Below are positions 1 to 8,443 of a stretch of 34,565 bases of DNA, in pieces. A program made the position numbers and the translations under genes. Origin of the DNA: Nitrosomonas ureae (GTDB lineage Bacteria; Pseudomonadota; Gammaproteobacteria; Burkholderiales; Nitrosomonadaceae); the NCBI GenBank assembly GCA_945872825.1, contig CAMCBD010000024.1, positions 1 through 34,565 on the forward strand. The letters run 5' to 3'. The notes below the pieces were generated by a model. It was not told the DNA's origin. It saw only the letters and a program-made list of their open reading frames with translations, and did no database searches. Within the stretch, counting starts at the first letter, position 1. Each line of letters opens with the position of its first letter.

Positions 1-82
1 GAATGGTTTCATCGCCCCGTATCGCAGCCAGTGCTATTTTTGCTTTGAATTCACTGGAATATTGTGTGCGTTTCTTGCTCAT
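1..82 (-). CDS. IS3-family transposase OrfA, N-terminal fragment (left copy)
   Basis: The 27 visible residues begin MSKKRTQYSSEFKAKIALAA, a typical start of the helix-turn-helix Transposase_8 (OrfA) proteins that bind IS3-family terminal repeats. An AGAGGA ribosome binding site lies about 8 bases before the ATG. The gene runs off the left edge. In complete IS3 elements OrfA is fused to the DDE integrase OrfB by -1 frameshifting; that part is not visible here. Confidence 0.75.
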   Translation of the reverse strand, partial: MSKKRTQYSSEFKAKIALAAIRGDETI

Positions 83-149
83 GATTATGATCCTCTATAG
101 TGTCCATAACAGAGCTTAACAACCTGTCCAGTTTTGCGGTACCACTTCA
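1..149 (-). mobile_element. IS3-family insertion sequence, 5' end only (left copy)
   Basis: Positions 2-149 are the exact reverse complement of 34418-34565. The identity stops abruptly after TGAAGTGGTACCGC, starting with the TG dinucleotide typical of IS3-family termini, so position 149 is taken as the element boundary. Reading leftwards there are about 65 bp of leader and then an ATG (82-80) that opens the first transposase gene. Only the first part of the element lies in the window. The insertion cuts the membrane sensor gene at 147-482. The family is judged from the start of OrfA and the TG end; no ISfinder name is claimed. Confidence 0.8.
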
Positions 150-482
150 GAAATGTGTGGTCAGTATTTTATCCACAGATTTGATGAGTCCGGCGATACC
201 CTCATCATTGAATTCATCTACATAAATCTTTTCTAAGCTTTGAGTCAGGAAAATGCGTGTGTTTAATGTTTTTGTATTTGCTACGGAATATGCAATCTGA
301 TTTTCGATTAACTTGACTTTATTTTCTAATGCTACTTTGAGACCTGAAGTAGCCATTTCTTCAATTTGTGATTGCATGACGCTATATACGGAGAAACCCG
401 CTGACAAGATGAGTATAACTAGCGTGAATCCGCTGATTATACGAATTCTTTGGTCATCCTGATTGATAAAAAAACGAAACAT
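147..482 (-). pseudogene. Membrane sensor protein, N-terminal fragment cut by IS insertion
   Basis: 111 residues remain. A short cytoplasmic start (MFRFFINQDDQRIR) is followed by one strong transmembrane helix at about residues 15-36 and then a periplasmic-looking, partly coiled-coil segment. This is how many transmembrane histidine kinases, chemoreceptors and diguanylate cyclases begin, but no catalytic domain is left, so the output type cannot be told. The TGA stop (149-147) is made of the first three bases of the IS, so the gene is truncated by the insertion. The 3' part, if it survives, lies beyond the IS outside the window. Reading begins at ATG 482. Confidence 0.6.
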
Positions 483-644
483 TGTCGATTATGGGGCTAC
501 TTTTTGTTAAGTAGATTTGTTTCCGGACATAAGGCATACATTATCGGTAGTCAGGCATTAACCTTAAGTTGTATTTAGGGAGTCTTTTTCCCCCTTATTC
601 TTAAAATGATGCAAAGGGCTACATGATTGATATATGAATAGCGG
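483..644. other. Intergenic region between the sensor fragment and the FMN glutamate-synthase-family gene
   Basis: About 160 bp, AT-rich, between two leftward genes. No convincing terminator hairpin, promoter or small gene was seen by eye. Confidence 0.4.
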
Positions 645-2164
645 CTAACGATGAAGCTGGATAAATCGGATTTCTAGTTTATATTTTTTCTTGGATGGTT
701 CGGGGTAGGGATAAAGAATATTTAGTGCCACGCTTTTACCTGCTGTTTCAACGATACGTACATGCTCGCGTTTAAATTGCCGTGCGTGGTGCAGGCCGCA
801 TGAGTGAGCGATCATGTTAATTTCTTTGTTAACATTCCGGGCATAATTGGCAACGCGCAGATATTTTTCTTCAACTACCAGACCATTCTGCAAACGTGCA
901 TCATGTGTGGTAATTCCAGTTGGACAGGTATTGAGATGGCAGCGCATCGCCTGAATGCAACCCAATGAGAACATAAAGCCACGAGCAGTATTCACAAAAT
1001 CAGCACCGGCACAAAGTGCCCATGCGCCTTCTGCAGAAGTCACCAATTTTCCTGCCGCAACGATGTGGATGCGGTTTTTCAAGCCGGATTGGATCAACGA
1101 ATCTACCACGCGCGGCAATGCTTCTGCGATTGGTAGGCTAATATGATCAATCAATGTCTGCGGTGCTGCGCCACTACCGCCTTCGCCCCCATCAATAGTC
1201 AAAAAATCGGGTGCATATTCAAGTCCTCGGCGGTTGATGCTATCACATAGCTCGTTAATAAAATTCCACCCGCCGATAGCTGTTTTGACGCCGACAGGCC
1301 GCCCGGTCAGTTCTCGGATATAAATAATTTTATCCAGCAGTTCGTCAATGTTGTTAATATCCTTATGGCGATTCGGACTGATGGAATCCTGATTCTCAGG
1401 AATGCCGCGGATGGCAGCAATTTCGCTACCGACTTTATTCCCAGGCAGTAATCCGCCTTTGCCGGGTTTTGCGCCTTGCGATAGCTTGATTTCAAATGCT
1501 TTCACCACCTTGCTCAATTCTTTTGCGCGTTGGGGCGAGAAATTTCCGCTTTCATCCCGGATGCCATATTTAGCGGTGCCAATTTGTATGATCAAATCAC
1601 AATCGCCTTCCAAGTGATAAGGGGATAATCCACCTTCACCGGTATTCAACCAACAGCCTGCATGTGAGGCACCGAGTGATAGCGCGCGCATTGCCGGTTT
1701 TGAGATCGCACCATAGCTCATGCCGCTGATATTGACGATGGATTTGGCTTCAAACGGATATTCGCAATAGCCTTGACCGATATGTAGCGAAGGTGTTGGG
1801 AGCTGATCTTCTTCTTGGATCGGAAAAGCGGCGTTGACAAAAATAATCGAACCGGGTTGGCGCAAGTCATTGGTGGAACCAAAACCGACGAGGCTGCCTT
1901 TATTCTTGGCATTTTTGTATATCCAGCCGCGCGTAGCACGATTGAACGGCATCTCATCCCGGTCATTGGTAAAAAAATATTGCCGGAAATATTTTCCCTG
2001 CCGTTCAAAAATATACCGTAGCCGTCCAATAACAGGATAGTTGCGTAGCACAGAATGTTTTTTTGTGTTACATCCTGAATAAACCAAAATACGATCATGC
2101 CGACGATGACAAGACCCAGCATAGTGGCAATACTGTAGATAATTAAATCAATTGCACTAGACAT
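645..2164 (-). pseudogene. FMN-binding glutamate synthase family protein, with a one-base frameshift in an A7 tract
   Basis: Member of the family related to the FMN/Fe-S synthase domain of glutamate synthase, often membrane-anchored. The gene begins at ATG 2164 with a strong AAGGAGG site. Its first part encodes a transmembrane helix (about residues 7-28) and then ...FWFIQDVTQ. The downstream frame continues KKHSVLRNYPVIGRLRY, the usual family sequence. The two are joined only if the run of seven A (2064-2058 on this strand) is read as eight. Downstream landmarks are NISGMSYGAIS, NTGEGG, GAKPGKGG, DGGEGGSGAAP and the cysteine-bearing LGCIQAMRCHLNTCPTGI. Restored length is about 506 residues. 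The donor and exact reaction of this subfamily are not established from sequence. Either a pseudogene, a read error, or a gene expressed by slippage on the A tract. Confidence 0.8.
2058..2064 (-). other. A7 homopolymer at the frame change
   Basis: On the coding (minus) strand the context is ACACAAAAAAACATTCTG with seven A. Eight A would give T-Q-K-K-H-S and join the membrane-anchor start to the catalytic domain in one frame. A runs of this length are known sites of both sequencing error and RNA polymerase slippage. Confidence 0.85.
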
Positions 2165-2266
2165 ATAACCTCCTTATAGGCTGGGGCAGCATATACTATC
2201 TGTTCAAACGATGTAAGTGAACATCCTGGAAAGCTACTGAAATACTGTGGCGTTAATCGGGTGTAC

Positions 2267-2272
2267 TATAAT
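2267..2272 (+). promoter_or_regulatory. Possible -10 element of nadC promoter
   Basis: A perfect TATAAT lies 34 bases before the nadC start, in the short divergent gap with the leftward FMN-protein gene. No good -35 hexamer stands at 16-18 bp, so this is only a candidate. Confidence 0.35.
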
Positions 2273-2305
2273 TTCTTTGTTCATTGAAGAGTAAGGTAAA
2301 AATAA

Positions 2306-3160
2306 TTGAAAGATTTGCATGCTGAAATTGATAACAATGTAAAGCAGGCTCTGGCGGAAGATATTGGTGCAGGCGATTTGACTGCCTTACTGATTCCAGC
2401 TTGGAAAGAACTGGTTGCTAATGTGTATAGTCGGGAAGACGCGGTATTGTGCGGTGCACAATGGTTTGAAGCTTGTTTTTTGGCACTCGCGCCTGGAACT
2501 GTGTTCAGTTGGTTCGTTAGGGACGGAGATCATATTCAAGCAGGGCAAAAGCTATGTGAGATAAAAGGCTATGCGCGTACTTTGCTGTCAGCAGAGCGCT
2601 CGGCACTGAATTTTTTGCAACTATTATCCGCCGTAGCGACACAGACCAAGTATTTTGTGGATGCAATAGCCGGTACACAAGCTGCTATTGTGGATACACG
2701 CAAAACATTACCTGGGTTACGGTTAGCGGAGAAATATGCCGTGAAATGTGGCGGGGGAATTAATCATCGTTTTGGCTTGTATGATGGAATTCTGATCAAG
2801 GAAAATCATATTATTGCAGCGGGTGGAATAAAATCAGCATTAAGAAAAGCGCAGGAAATTGCGCCACCAGGGGTCTTTATCCAGATTGAAGTAGAATCTT
2901 TGCAAGAACTACAAGAGGCACTGACGGCCGATGCCAATATGGTGCTGTTAGATAATTTTACGCTGAATCAGCTATTGGATGCGGTTGCGCTGACTCGACA
3001 GCAAACCGGTGAACGAGTTATATTGGAAGCATCCGGGAATATTACCTTGAAGAGCGTGCGCCAGGTGGCTGAAACGGGTGTAGACAGGATTTCCATTGGC
3101 AGCTTGACGAAGAATATCAAAGCGATAGATTTGTCGATGCGGTTTAGGGAGTCAGCATAA
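2306..3160 (+). CDS. nadC: Nicotinate-nucleotide pyrophosphorylase (carboxylating), quinolinate phosphoribosyltransferase
   Basis: Converts quinolinate and PRPP to nicotinate mononucleotide, CO2 and pyrophosphate in de novo NAD synthesis; cytosolic. 284 residues, the usual length. Visible family motifs are EDIGAGDLT near the N-terminus, the AERSALNFLQLLS helix, VDTRKTLPGLR (substrate-binding Arg/Lys), KCGGGINHRFGLYDGILIKENH, the IEVES strand, LLDNF and the C-terminal EASGNI...GVDRISIGSLTKN phosphate-binding region. No in-frame ATG occurs near the start; TTG 2306 is used, with an AAGG about 10 bases upstream, so the start is moderately certain. It stands alone on the plus strand, divergent from the FMN-protein gene and convergent with cysG. 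Confidence 0.95.
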   Translation: MKDLHAEIDNNVKQALAEDIGAGDLTALLIPAWKELVANVYSREDAVLCGAQWFEACFLALAPGTVFSWFVRDGDHIQAGQKLCEIKGYARTLLSAERSALNFLQLLSAVATQTKYFVDAIAGTQAAIVDTRKTLPGLRLAEKYAVKCGGGINHRFGLYDGILIKENHIIAAGGIKSALRKAQEIAPPGVFIQIEVESLQELQEALTADANMVLLDNFTLNQLLDAVALTRQQTGERVILEASGNITLKSVRQVAETGVDRISIGSLTKNIKAIDLSMRFRESA

Positions 3161-3270
3161 AGTTTTCAATTAATCAGCATCTTATTTCATTCAAACTCAA
3201 ATGGCTATCTCGAGAACTGATTCTGGAATCTGGTATCGCATTAATGATGTGGTTCATGGGTACTGTGACT

Positions 3271-4716
3271 TTACTGTTTCTTATCCTTGTCTGTTGCTAT
3301 TCCTGAGATGATTTGTGTTTGCGAGATTTCTTCGGCCGATTCAAACCACGCAAGGTTCTGGTGTAGTTGGACGACTTCTCCGACGATAATCAGTGTGGGT
3401 GGAGTCAGATTCGCAGTCGCGGCGAGATTGGGTAGTGTTTGTAATGTTCCGGTAATGATCTTTTGTTTTTGCGTCGTGCCTTGCTGAATGATTGCTGCAG
3501 GCGTGGAATCTGGCAGGCCGTTGGCGATCAACTGCTGGCATAAAAAAGGCAAGCCTAACAACCCCATGTAAATTACGATGGTCTGGTTAGGGCGTGCGAG
3601 ATGGGGCCAATCCAGATCGACGCTATTGTTTTTCAGATGGCCGGTAACAAAAATACATGACTGGGCATAATCCCGGTGTGTGAGTGGGATGCCTGCATAG
3701 GCTGCAACACCTGAAGCGGCAGTAATGCCGGGTACAACTTGAAAAGGAATATGGTAGGAGGCCAAGGTTTCGATTTCTTCGCCGCCACGGCCAAAAATAA
3801 AAGGATCGCCGCCTTTGAGCCGCAGCACCCGTTTTCCTTCTTGTGCCAGCCGTACCAGTAGTTGATTGATAGATTCCTGCTCCAGGGTGTGGCGATTACG
3901 TTCCTTTCCGGCATATATACGAGTGGCATCCCGGCGTACCATATCGAGAATGGCAGGGGAGACCAGCCGGTCATAAACGACAACATCGGCCTGTTGCATC
4001 AAACGCATGGCTCGGAAAGTGAGTAAATCAGGATTGCCCGGTCCGGCTCCAACCAGATAAACCTCGCCTTGTGGAGATTCGTCTTTTTCTTGCTGCAAGG
4101 ATTGCAGCAGATGCACCTGTGCTGCTTTGTCCTTTCCAGCCAGTACCAGTTCCGTAAATCGGCTTTGCAACAATTTTTCCCAGAAAATACGTCGTTTTTC
4201 CGGGTGTGTAAAATGCTGTTTGACATGCTTGCGGAACTTCCCGGCCATCGCCGCCAGTCGTGCATAGGCGACCGGTATCATAATTTCCAGTTGGGCACGT
4301 AGCAATCTGGCTAGTACCGGGGACTGGCCGCCGCTGGATACGGCAATCAACAGCGGCGACCGGTCGACGATGGAGGGCATGATGAAGGTACATAAATCCG
4401 GATCGTCAACCACATTAACCGGAATTTGCCGTTGCTGAGCTGCTTCAGAAACCAATTGATTCGTGGCGCGATCATTCGTCGCGGCAATAACTAAAACAAT
4501 ATTTTCCAGCTGCTCGGGTTGAAAATATTCAGCACAGAGTGTGATTTTGCCATTCACGAAGTATTCTTTCAGTGTTGTATCCAATTCAGGCGATACTACT
4601 GAAACTTTGGCTCCAGCCTGGAGCAGCAGCATAATTTTGCGCGTAGCAACTTCACCGGCGCCTACCACTAGACAGGTTCTGTTTTTGATGTTTAAGAAAA
4701 TTGGCAAAAAATCCAT
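3271..4716 (-). CDS. cysG: Siroheme synthase, trifunctional CysG
   Basis: Makes siroheme, the cofactor of sulfite and nitrite reductases, from uroporphyrinogen III. 481 residues in two parts. Residues 1 to about 215 are the precorrin-2 dehydrogenase/sirohydrochlorin ferrochelatase half, with a Rossmann CLVVGAGEVATRK motif and the VDDPDLCTFIMPSIVDR segment. Residues about 218-465 are the S-adenosylmethionine uroporphyrinogen methyltransferase half: VYLVGAGPGNPDLLT, VVYDRLVS, RLKGGDPFIFGRGGEE, VVPGITAASG, GIPLTHRDYA. The start ATG has a GGAGAA site. It follows pstS on the same strand, but a strong terminator stands between them, so it probably has its own promoter. Confidence 0.96.
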   Translation of the reverse strand: MDFLPIFLNIKNRTCLVVGAGEVATRKIMLLLQAGAKVSVVSPELDTTLKEYFVNGKITLCAEYFQPEQLENIVLVIAATNDRATNQLVSEAAQQRQIPVNVVDDPDLCTFIMPSIVDRSPLLIAVSSGGQSPVLARLLRAQLEIMIPVAYARLAAMAGKFRKHVKQHFTHPEKRRIFWEKLLQSRFTELVLAGKDKAAQVHLLQSLQQEKDESPQGEVYLVGAGPGNPDLLTFRAMRLMQQADVVVYDRLVSPAILDMVRRDATRIYAGKERNRHTLEQESINQLLVRLAQEGKRVLRLKGGDPFIFGRGGEEIETLASYHIPFQVVPGITAASGVAAYAGIPLTHRDYAQSCIFVTGHLKNNSVDLDWPHLARPNQTIVIYMGLLGLPFLCQQLIANGLPDSTPAAIIQQGTTQKQKIITGTLQTLPNLAATANLTPPTLIIVGEVVQLHQNLAWFESAEEISQTQIISGIATDKDKKQ

Positions 4717-4751
4717 TGCTTCTCCGGGTGATTTCCTTAATTCAAAAAATA

Positions 4752-4810
4752 AAGGAAGTACTGATTAATTCTAAGCCAAAATAGGCACAAGAGTTAATCA
4801 GTACTTCCTT
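4752..4810 (-). terminator. Rho-independent terminator after pstS
   Basis: A perfect 17-bp inverted repeat (AAGGAAGTACTGATTAA at 4752-4768; its complement at 4794-4810) with a 25-base loop that itself can form a small GCC/GGC hairpin. On the minus strand the stem is followed by TTTATTTTTTG, a proper U tract. It lies directly downstream of pstS and upstream of cysG. Confidence 0.8.
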
Positions 4811-4872
4811 GAGATGCTGTGGCTATTTTCTACCGAAGCCTGATAATTGAAACGTCTTCAAATGGTTTCAGT

Positions 4873-5871
4873 TTATAAACTGGATTCCAGCTTAAGTATA
4901 TCTTCTAGTTTTATGTTGGTTCCCGTACCTTTAAATACAGTACCCACTTTTTTCTTATTCAGATGTTCGATATTGAGGTTGTATACTTCTTTGGAAAGCG
5001 GAAAGTATTTGACCTCTGTCACAAGTTCTGGTGCATTCTTCATATAGAAATTAACGAATTCATTAATTTCAGGCTTCTCAGCTGATTTGGCATTAACGTA
5101 TATGAATATCGGGCGTGATAATGGCTTGTAGCTATTATTCTCTACCGTTGCTGCGGATGGAATTACGCCACCATTGCCACTGTCGACCGCAACTGCATTG
5201 ATTTTTTTACTATTTTCTATGTAATAGGCAAAACCAAAAAAACCTAGCGCATAGATGTCGCTTGCGACACCTTGCACCAAAACATTGTCATCCTCTGATG
5301 CGGTAAAATCGCCACGGCTTGATTTTGCCTTGCCAACAATAGCTTCGGTGAAGTATTCGAATGTACCGGAATCCGCGCCAGGGCCGTAAAGTTTAATTTT
5401 TTTATCAGGCCATGCAGGATTTATCTGATTCCAGCTGGTGATTACACCTTGTGCACCGGGTTCCCATATTTTCTTCAGTTCATCAACAGTGATGGTTTTG
5501 CTCCAAGTGTTTTTTGGATTAACAACGATGGTTAAGGCATCAAAAGCAATCGGCATTTCAATGTATTGTACCCCTTCCAGCTTACATGCTTCCATTTCTA
5601 ATTGCGTAATCGGGCGGGAAGCATTAACAATATCAATTTCATTTCGGCAGAATTTCTTGAAACCACCACCGGTTCCAGAGATGCCGACAGTGACACGGAC
5701 CGCGCCGCGTTTGGCTATCTGAAAGTCTTCAGCGACAGCTTCAGTAATGGGGAAAACGGTACTAGAACCATCAATCTTAACGATCGGACTGGCGTTGGCA
5801 ACACCTGTGGTAACGTATGTGCCGAGAAGTATTGTTGCAATGAGCGCCCTGAAGTTAATCGTATTCGACAT
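4873..5871 (-). CDS. pstS: PstS-family phosphate-binding protein
   Basis: Periplasmic substrate-binding component of a high-affinity phosphate ABC transporter. 332 residues. Residues 1-27 form a Sec signal peptide ending VANA. The mature start [19 protein letters not shown] and the [12 protein letters not shown] and [10 protein letters not shown] segments are the family's phosphate-binding loops; [19 protein letters not shown] is the second lobe's binding loop. The start ATG has a GGAGAG site. No pstC, pstA, pstB or phoU lies beside it, so the permease must be elsewhere. Upstream is a three-unit Pho box and downstream a strong terminator, so this is a single-gene, phosphate-starvation-controlled unit. 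PstS-like proteins of this type can also be SphX/PstS paralogues. Confidence 0.92.
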   Translation of the reverse strand: MSNTINFRALIATILLGTYVTTGVANASPIVKIDGSSTVFPITEAVAEDFQIAKRGAVRVTVGISGTGGGFKKFCRNEIDIVNASRPITQLEMEACKLEGVQYIEMPIAFDALTIVVNPKNTWSKTITVDELKKIWEPGAQGVITSWNQINPAWPDKKIKLYGPGADSGTFEYFTEAIVGKAKSSRGDFTASEDDNVLVQGVASDIYALGFFGFAYYIENSKKINAVAVDSGNGGVIPSAATVENNSYKPLSRPIFIYVNAKSAEKPEINEFVNFYMKNAPELVTEVKYFPLSKEVYNLNIEHLNKKKVGTVFKGTGTNIKLEDILKLESSL

Positions 5872-5938
5872 TTATTATGCTCTCCAAATGAGTGAATGAA
5901 GGGTAATGAGAAGTTACTTGAAGCTGACGTAATATCTT

Positions 5939-5967
5939 ATTACAGAATTATTACAAGATTATGACAG
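5939..5967 (-). promoter_or_regulatory. Pho box (PhoB binding site), three tandem half-sites
   Basis: Read on the minus strand: CTGTCAT (5967-5961), TTGTAAT (5956-5950) and CTGTAAT (5945-5939), each separated by four AT-rich bases. This is the known PhoB layout of 7-bp direct repeats in an 11-bp period. It is about 70 bp before the pstS start, correctly oriented for activating pstS under phosphate starvation. Confidence 0.8.
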
Positions 5968-6105
5968 TTTTATTTTTGTCATAAAGTGGATTGGCTCGAC
6001 TCAATTTTATATCAGGTCTCTAATCATATACAGCATACAGTGTTTTATGAGTATGTCAGATAGGTTTCTAGAAAGACTGATTGTGGAATTCGAATGCCGA
6101 TTCTT

Positions 6106-7467
6106 TTATACAGCGCTGGCAGCTTGTACGGTTTCAGCGATTCGTTCGGCCCAGAAATTAACCTTATGTTTTAATTTACCTTCAACCATTACACGGATAA
6201 GCGGTTCCGTACCTGATGCCCGAATAAGAACACGTCCGTTGCCACTCAGATCAGTTTCAGCTTCTTGCTGTACGGATTTGATCGCTTTGTTGGTATTAAA
6301 ATTAAACGTCTTGGGGATTCTTACATTGATTAAGCGTTGCGGGTATAAGGAGACACCGCGCATGAATTCAGCCAGTGTTTTATTAGTATCACGCAACGCA
6401 TACAAAACTTGCAAAGCGGAAATAATGCCATCACCCGTCGTATGCTTATCCATACAAATGATATGTCCAGAATTCTCACCACCGAGATGCCATCCTTTTT
6501 CTTGCAGTGATTCCAGCACATAACGATCACCAACATTGGTGCGGAGAAATGGAATATGTAGTTTCTTGAATTGGTCTTCTATTGCAAGATTGGTCATCAA
6601 GGTGCCAACAACACCGCCGGTTAGCATTTTTTTCTGCTGACGATGTTTGGCGATGATGTAGATCAATTGATCGCCGTCGTAAGACCTGCCTTGCTTATCC
6701 ACCATGATGACGCGATCACCATCACCATCCAGTGCAATGCCCAAGTCAGCCTGGTGATGTGTAACAGCTTTTTGCAATGTGGCACAATGAGTAGCACCGC
6801 ATTCGTGATTGATATTCAAACCGTCAGGTTGTACGCCAATGGTGACGACATCGGCGCCGAGTTCATGCATGACATGGCCGGCAATATGATAGGCGGCACC
6901 ATGTGCACAATCGACCACAATGCGCAGTCCGCGCAGATCAAGGTGATAGGGAAAAGTGCTTTTACAGAATTCGATATAGCGGCCAGCGGCATCATCAATC
7001 CGTTGTACCTTGCCGAGCTGTGCCGAAGGTTTGGTTTCGATGGGAGCACTTAAGCCAGCTTCTATTTTGTGTTCCACTTCATCAGGAAGCTTGCTGCTTA
7101 AAGCAGAGAAAAACTTTACACCGTTATCCTCAAACAGATTATGTGATGCTGAGATAACAATGCCAGCTTGCAATCGCAGTGCGCGAATCAGGTAAGCTAT
7201 GGCTGGCGTCGGCATCGGTCCAGACAAAATGACATCCACGCCGGCTGCGCATAATCCTGCTTCCAGTGCAGATTCCAACATATAGCCAGAAACCCGGGTA
7301 TCTTTTCCAATAAGGACGGTTGGACGCTTCCCTTCCATCAAATGCCAATCGGCAGCCGCCAGAACTTTGCCTGCAGAATAACCCAGATGCATGATGAAAT
7401 CAGGTGTAATCGGATATTTACCTACACGCCCGCGTATGCCATCAGTTCCAAAATATTTTTTAGTCAT
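6106..7467 (-). CDS. glmM: Phosphoglucosamine mutase
   Basis: Interconverts glucosamine-6-phosphate and glucosamine-1-phosphate, the step before UDP-GlcNAc for peptidoglycan and LPS. 453 residues, a normal length. Begins [14 protein letters not shown]. The catalytic phosphoserine loop is [19 protein letters not shown] (about residues 98-116); family members usually have NP after SASH, here NL. The Mg-binding loop is DGDGDR, the sugar-specificity loop is GGENSGHII, and the C-terminal phosphate-binding loop is [13 protein letters not shown]. It is the last gene of rlmE-ftsH-folP-glmM, the same order as in E. coli, 67 bp after folP. Confidence 0.97.
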   Translation of the reverse strand: MTKKYFGTDGIRGRVGKYPITPDFIMHLGYSAGKVLAAADWHLMEGKRPTVLIGKDTRVSGYMLESALEAGLCAAGVDVILSGPMPTPAIAYLIRALRLQAGIVISASHNLFEDNGVKFFSALSSKLPDEVEHKIEAGLSAPIETKPSAQLGKVQRIDDAAGRYIEFCKSTFPYHLDLRGLRIVVDCAHGAAYHIAGHVMHELGADVVTIGVQPDGLNINHECGATHCATLQKAVTHHQADLGIALDGDGDRVIMVDKQGRSYDGDQLIYIIAKHRQQKKMLTGGVVGTLMTNLAIEDQFKKLHIPFLRTNVGDRYVLESLQEKGWHLGGENSGHIICMDKHTTGDGIISALQVLYALRDTNKTLAEFMRGVSLYPQRLINVRIPKTFNFNTNKAIKSVQQEAETDLSGNGRVLIRASGTEPLIRVMVEGKLKHKVNFWAERIAETVQAASAV

Positions 7468-7534
7468 TTTAAGAAATTATTGATCAGGATTAGAAAAAGC
7501 TTTATGAACGTTTGGTTTGTTAATCTGCTGTTTG

Positions 7535-8344
7535 TTATGCTTCAAAGTTCTGCATGGCGTTGTAGACAGCAAGCGCATCTTTGCTGGCTTTGACATCATG
7601 TACACGTACAATTTTTGCACCTTTAACTACTGCGAGCAAGGCGGCCGCAACACTTTCATGAATCCGACGATCTACACTGTTTCCGGTAATCATTCCAAGC
7701 ATGGATTTGCGGGATAAACCTGCCAATACCGGAACACCGAGTGTTGTCAAATGTTCCAGATGATTGAGTAATGCAAGATTATGTTGTAGTGTTTTGCCAA
7801 AACCAAAGCCCGGGTCGATAATCAATCGATCTTTCGATATGCCGGCTATCGTTGCTGCATGGATACGCTGCTCCAAGAAATCTTTTACTTCAGAGACAAT
7901 ATCTTTGTATTCGGGATTTTTCTGCATACCTTGAGGGGTACCTTGCATATGCATCAAACAGATTCGAACATGATTGTTCTGTGCGACAGTTTCCAACGCC
8001 CCGGGGCTACGCAGTGCATTAACGTCATTAATCATGAAAGCGCCTGCAGCTATTGCGTATTTCATTATTTCGGGCTTGGAAGTATCAATTGAAATAGGCG
8101 TATTGGTAACTATGAGTGCTTCCAGCACAGGGATAACGCGCTTTAATTCTTCATCAATGCTGACTTGTTGACTCCCGGGGCGTGTTGATTCTCCACCGAT
8201 ATCCAGTAAATCCGCACCTTCATCAATCAAATTCCTGGCATGCGCAATGGCTTGTTGCGTTGACAGATAAAGTCCTCCATCTGAGAAGGAATCGGGGGTT
8301 ACATTAATAATCCCCATGATGAGCGGTCGATTAGTTGAGAACAT
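7535..8344 (-). CDS. folP: Dihydropteroate synthase
   Basis: Joins p-aminobenzoate to 6-hydroxymethyl-dihydropterin diphosphate in folate synthesis; target of sulfonamides. 269 residues, a single TIM-barrel domain. Motifs: MGIINVTPDSFSDGG (pterin/phosphate loop 1), DIGGESTRPG (loop 2), the SIDTSKPE strand, INDVNALR, CLMHMQGTPQGMQ, DPGFGFGKT and the GLSRKSMLG anion-binding region. It lies between ftsH and glmM and is probably co-transcribed with them. Start ATG 8344 gives the usual N-terminal length. Confidence 0.97.
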   Translation of the reverse strand: MFSTNRPLIMGIINVTPDSFSDGGLYLSTQQAIAHARNLIDEGADLLDIGGESTRPGSQQVSIDEELKRVIPVLEALIVTNTPISIDTSKPEIMKYAIAAGAFMINDVNALRSPGALETVAQNNHVRICLMHMQGTPQGMQKNPEYKDIVSEVKDFLEQRIHAATIAGISKDRLIIDPGFGFGKTLQHNLALLNHLEHLTTLGVPVLAGLSRKSMLGMITGNSVDRRIHESVAAALLAVVKGAKIVRVHDVKASKDALAVYNAMQNFEA

Positions 8345-8443
8345 AATACTTTTCTGTCATGAAGTTACAATAAGAGAAGAGAATGTGGAAATTAAAACGG
8401 GATATGATTTTTGGTCGTATCCCGTTACTCAAATGATTATTGA

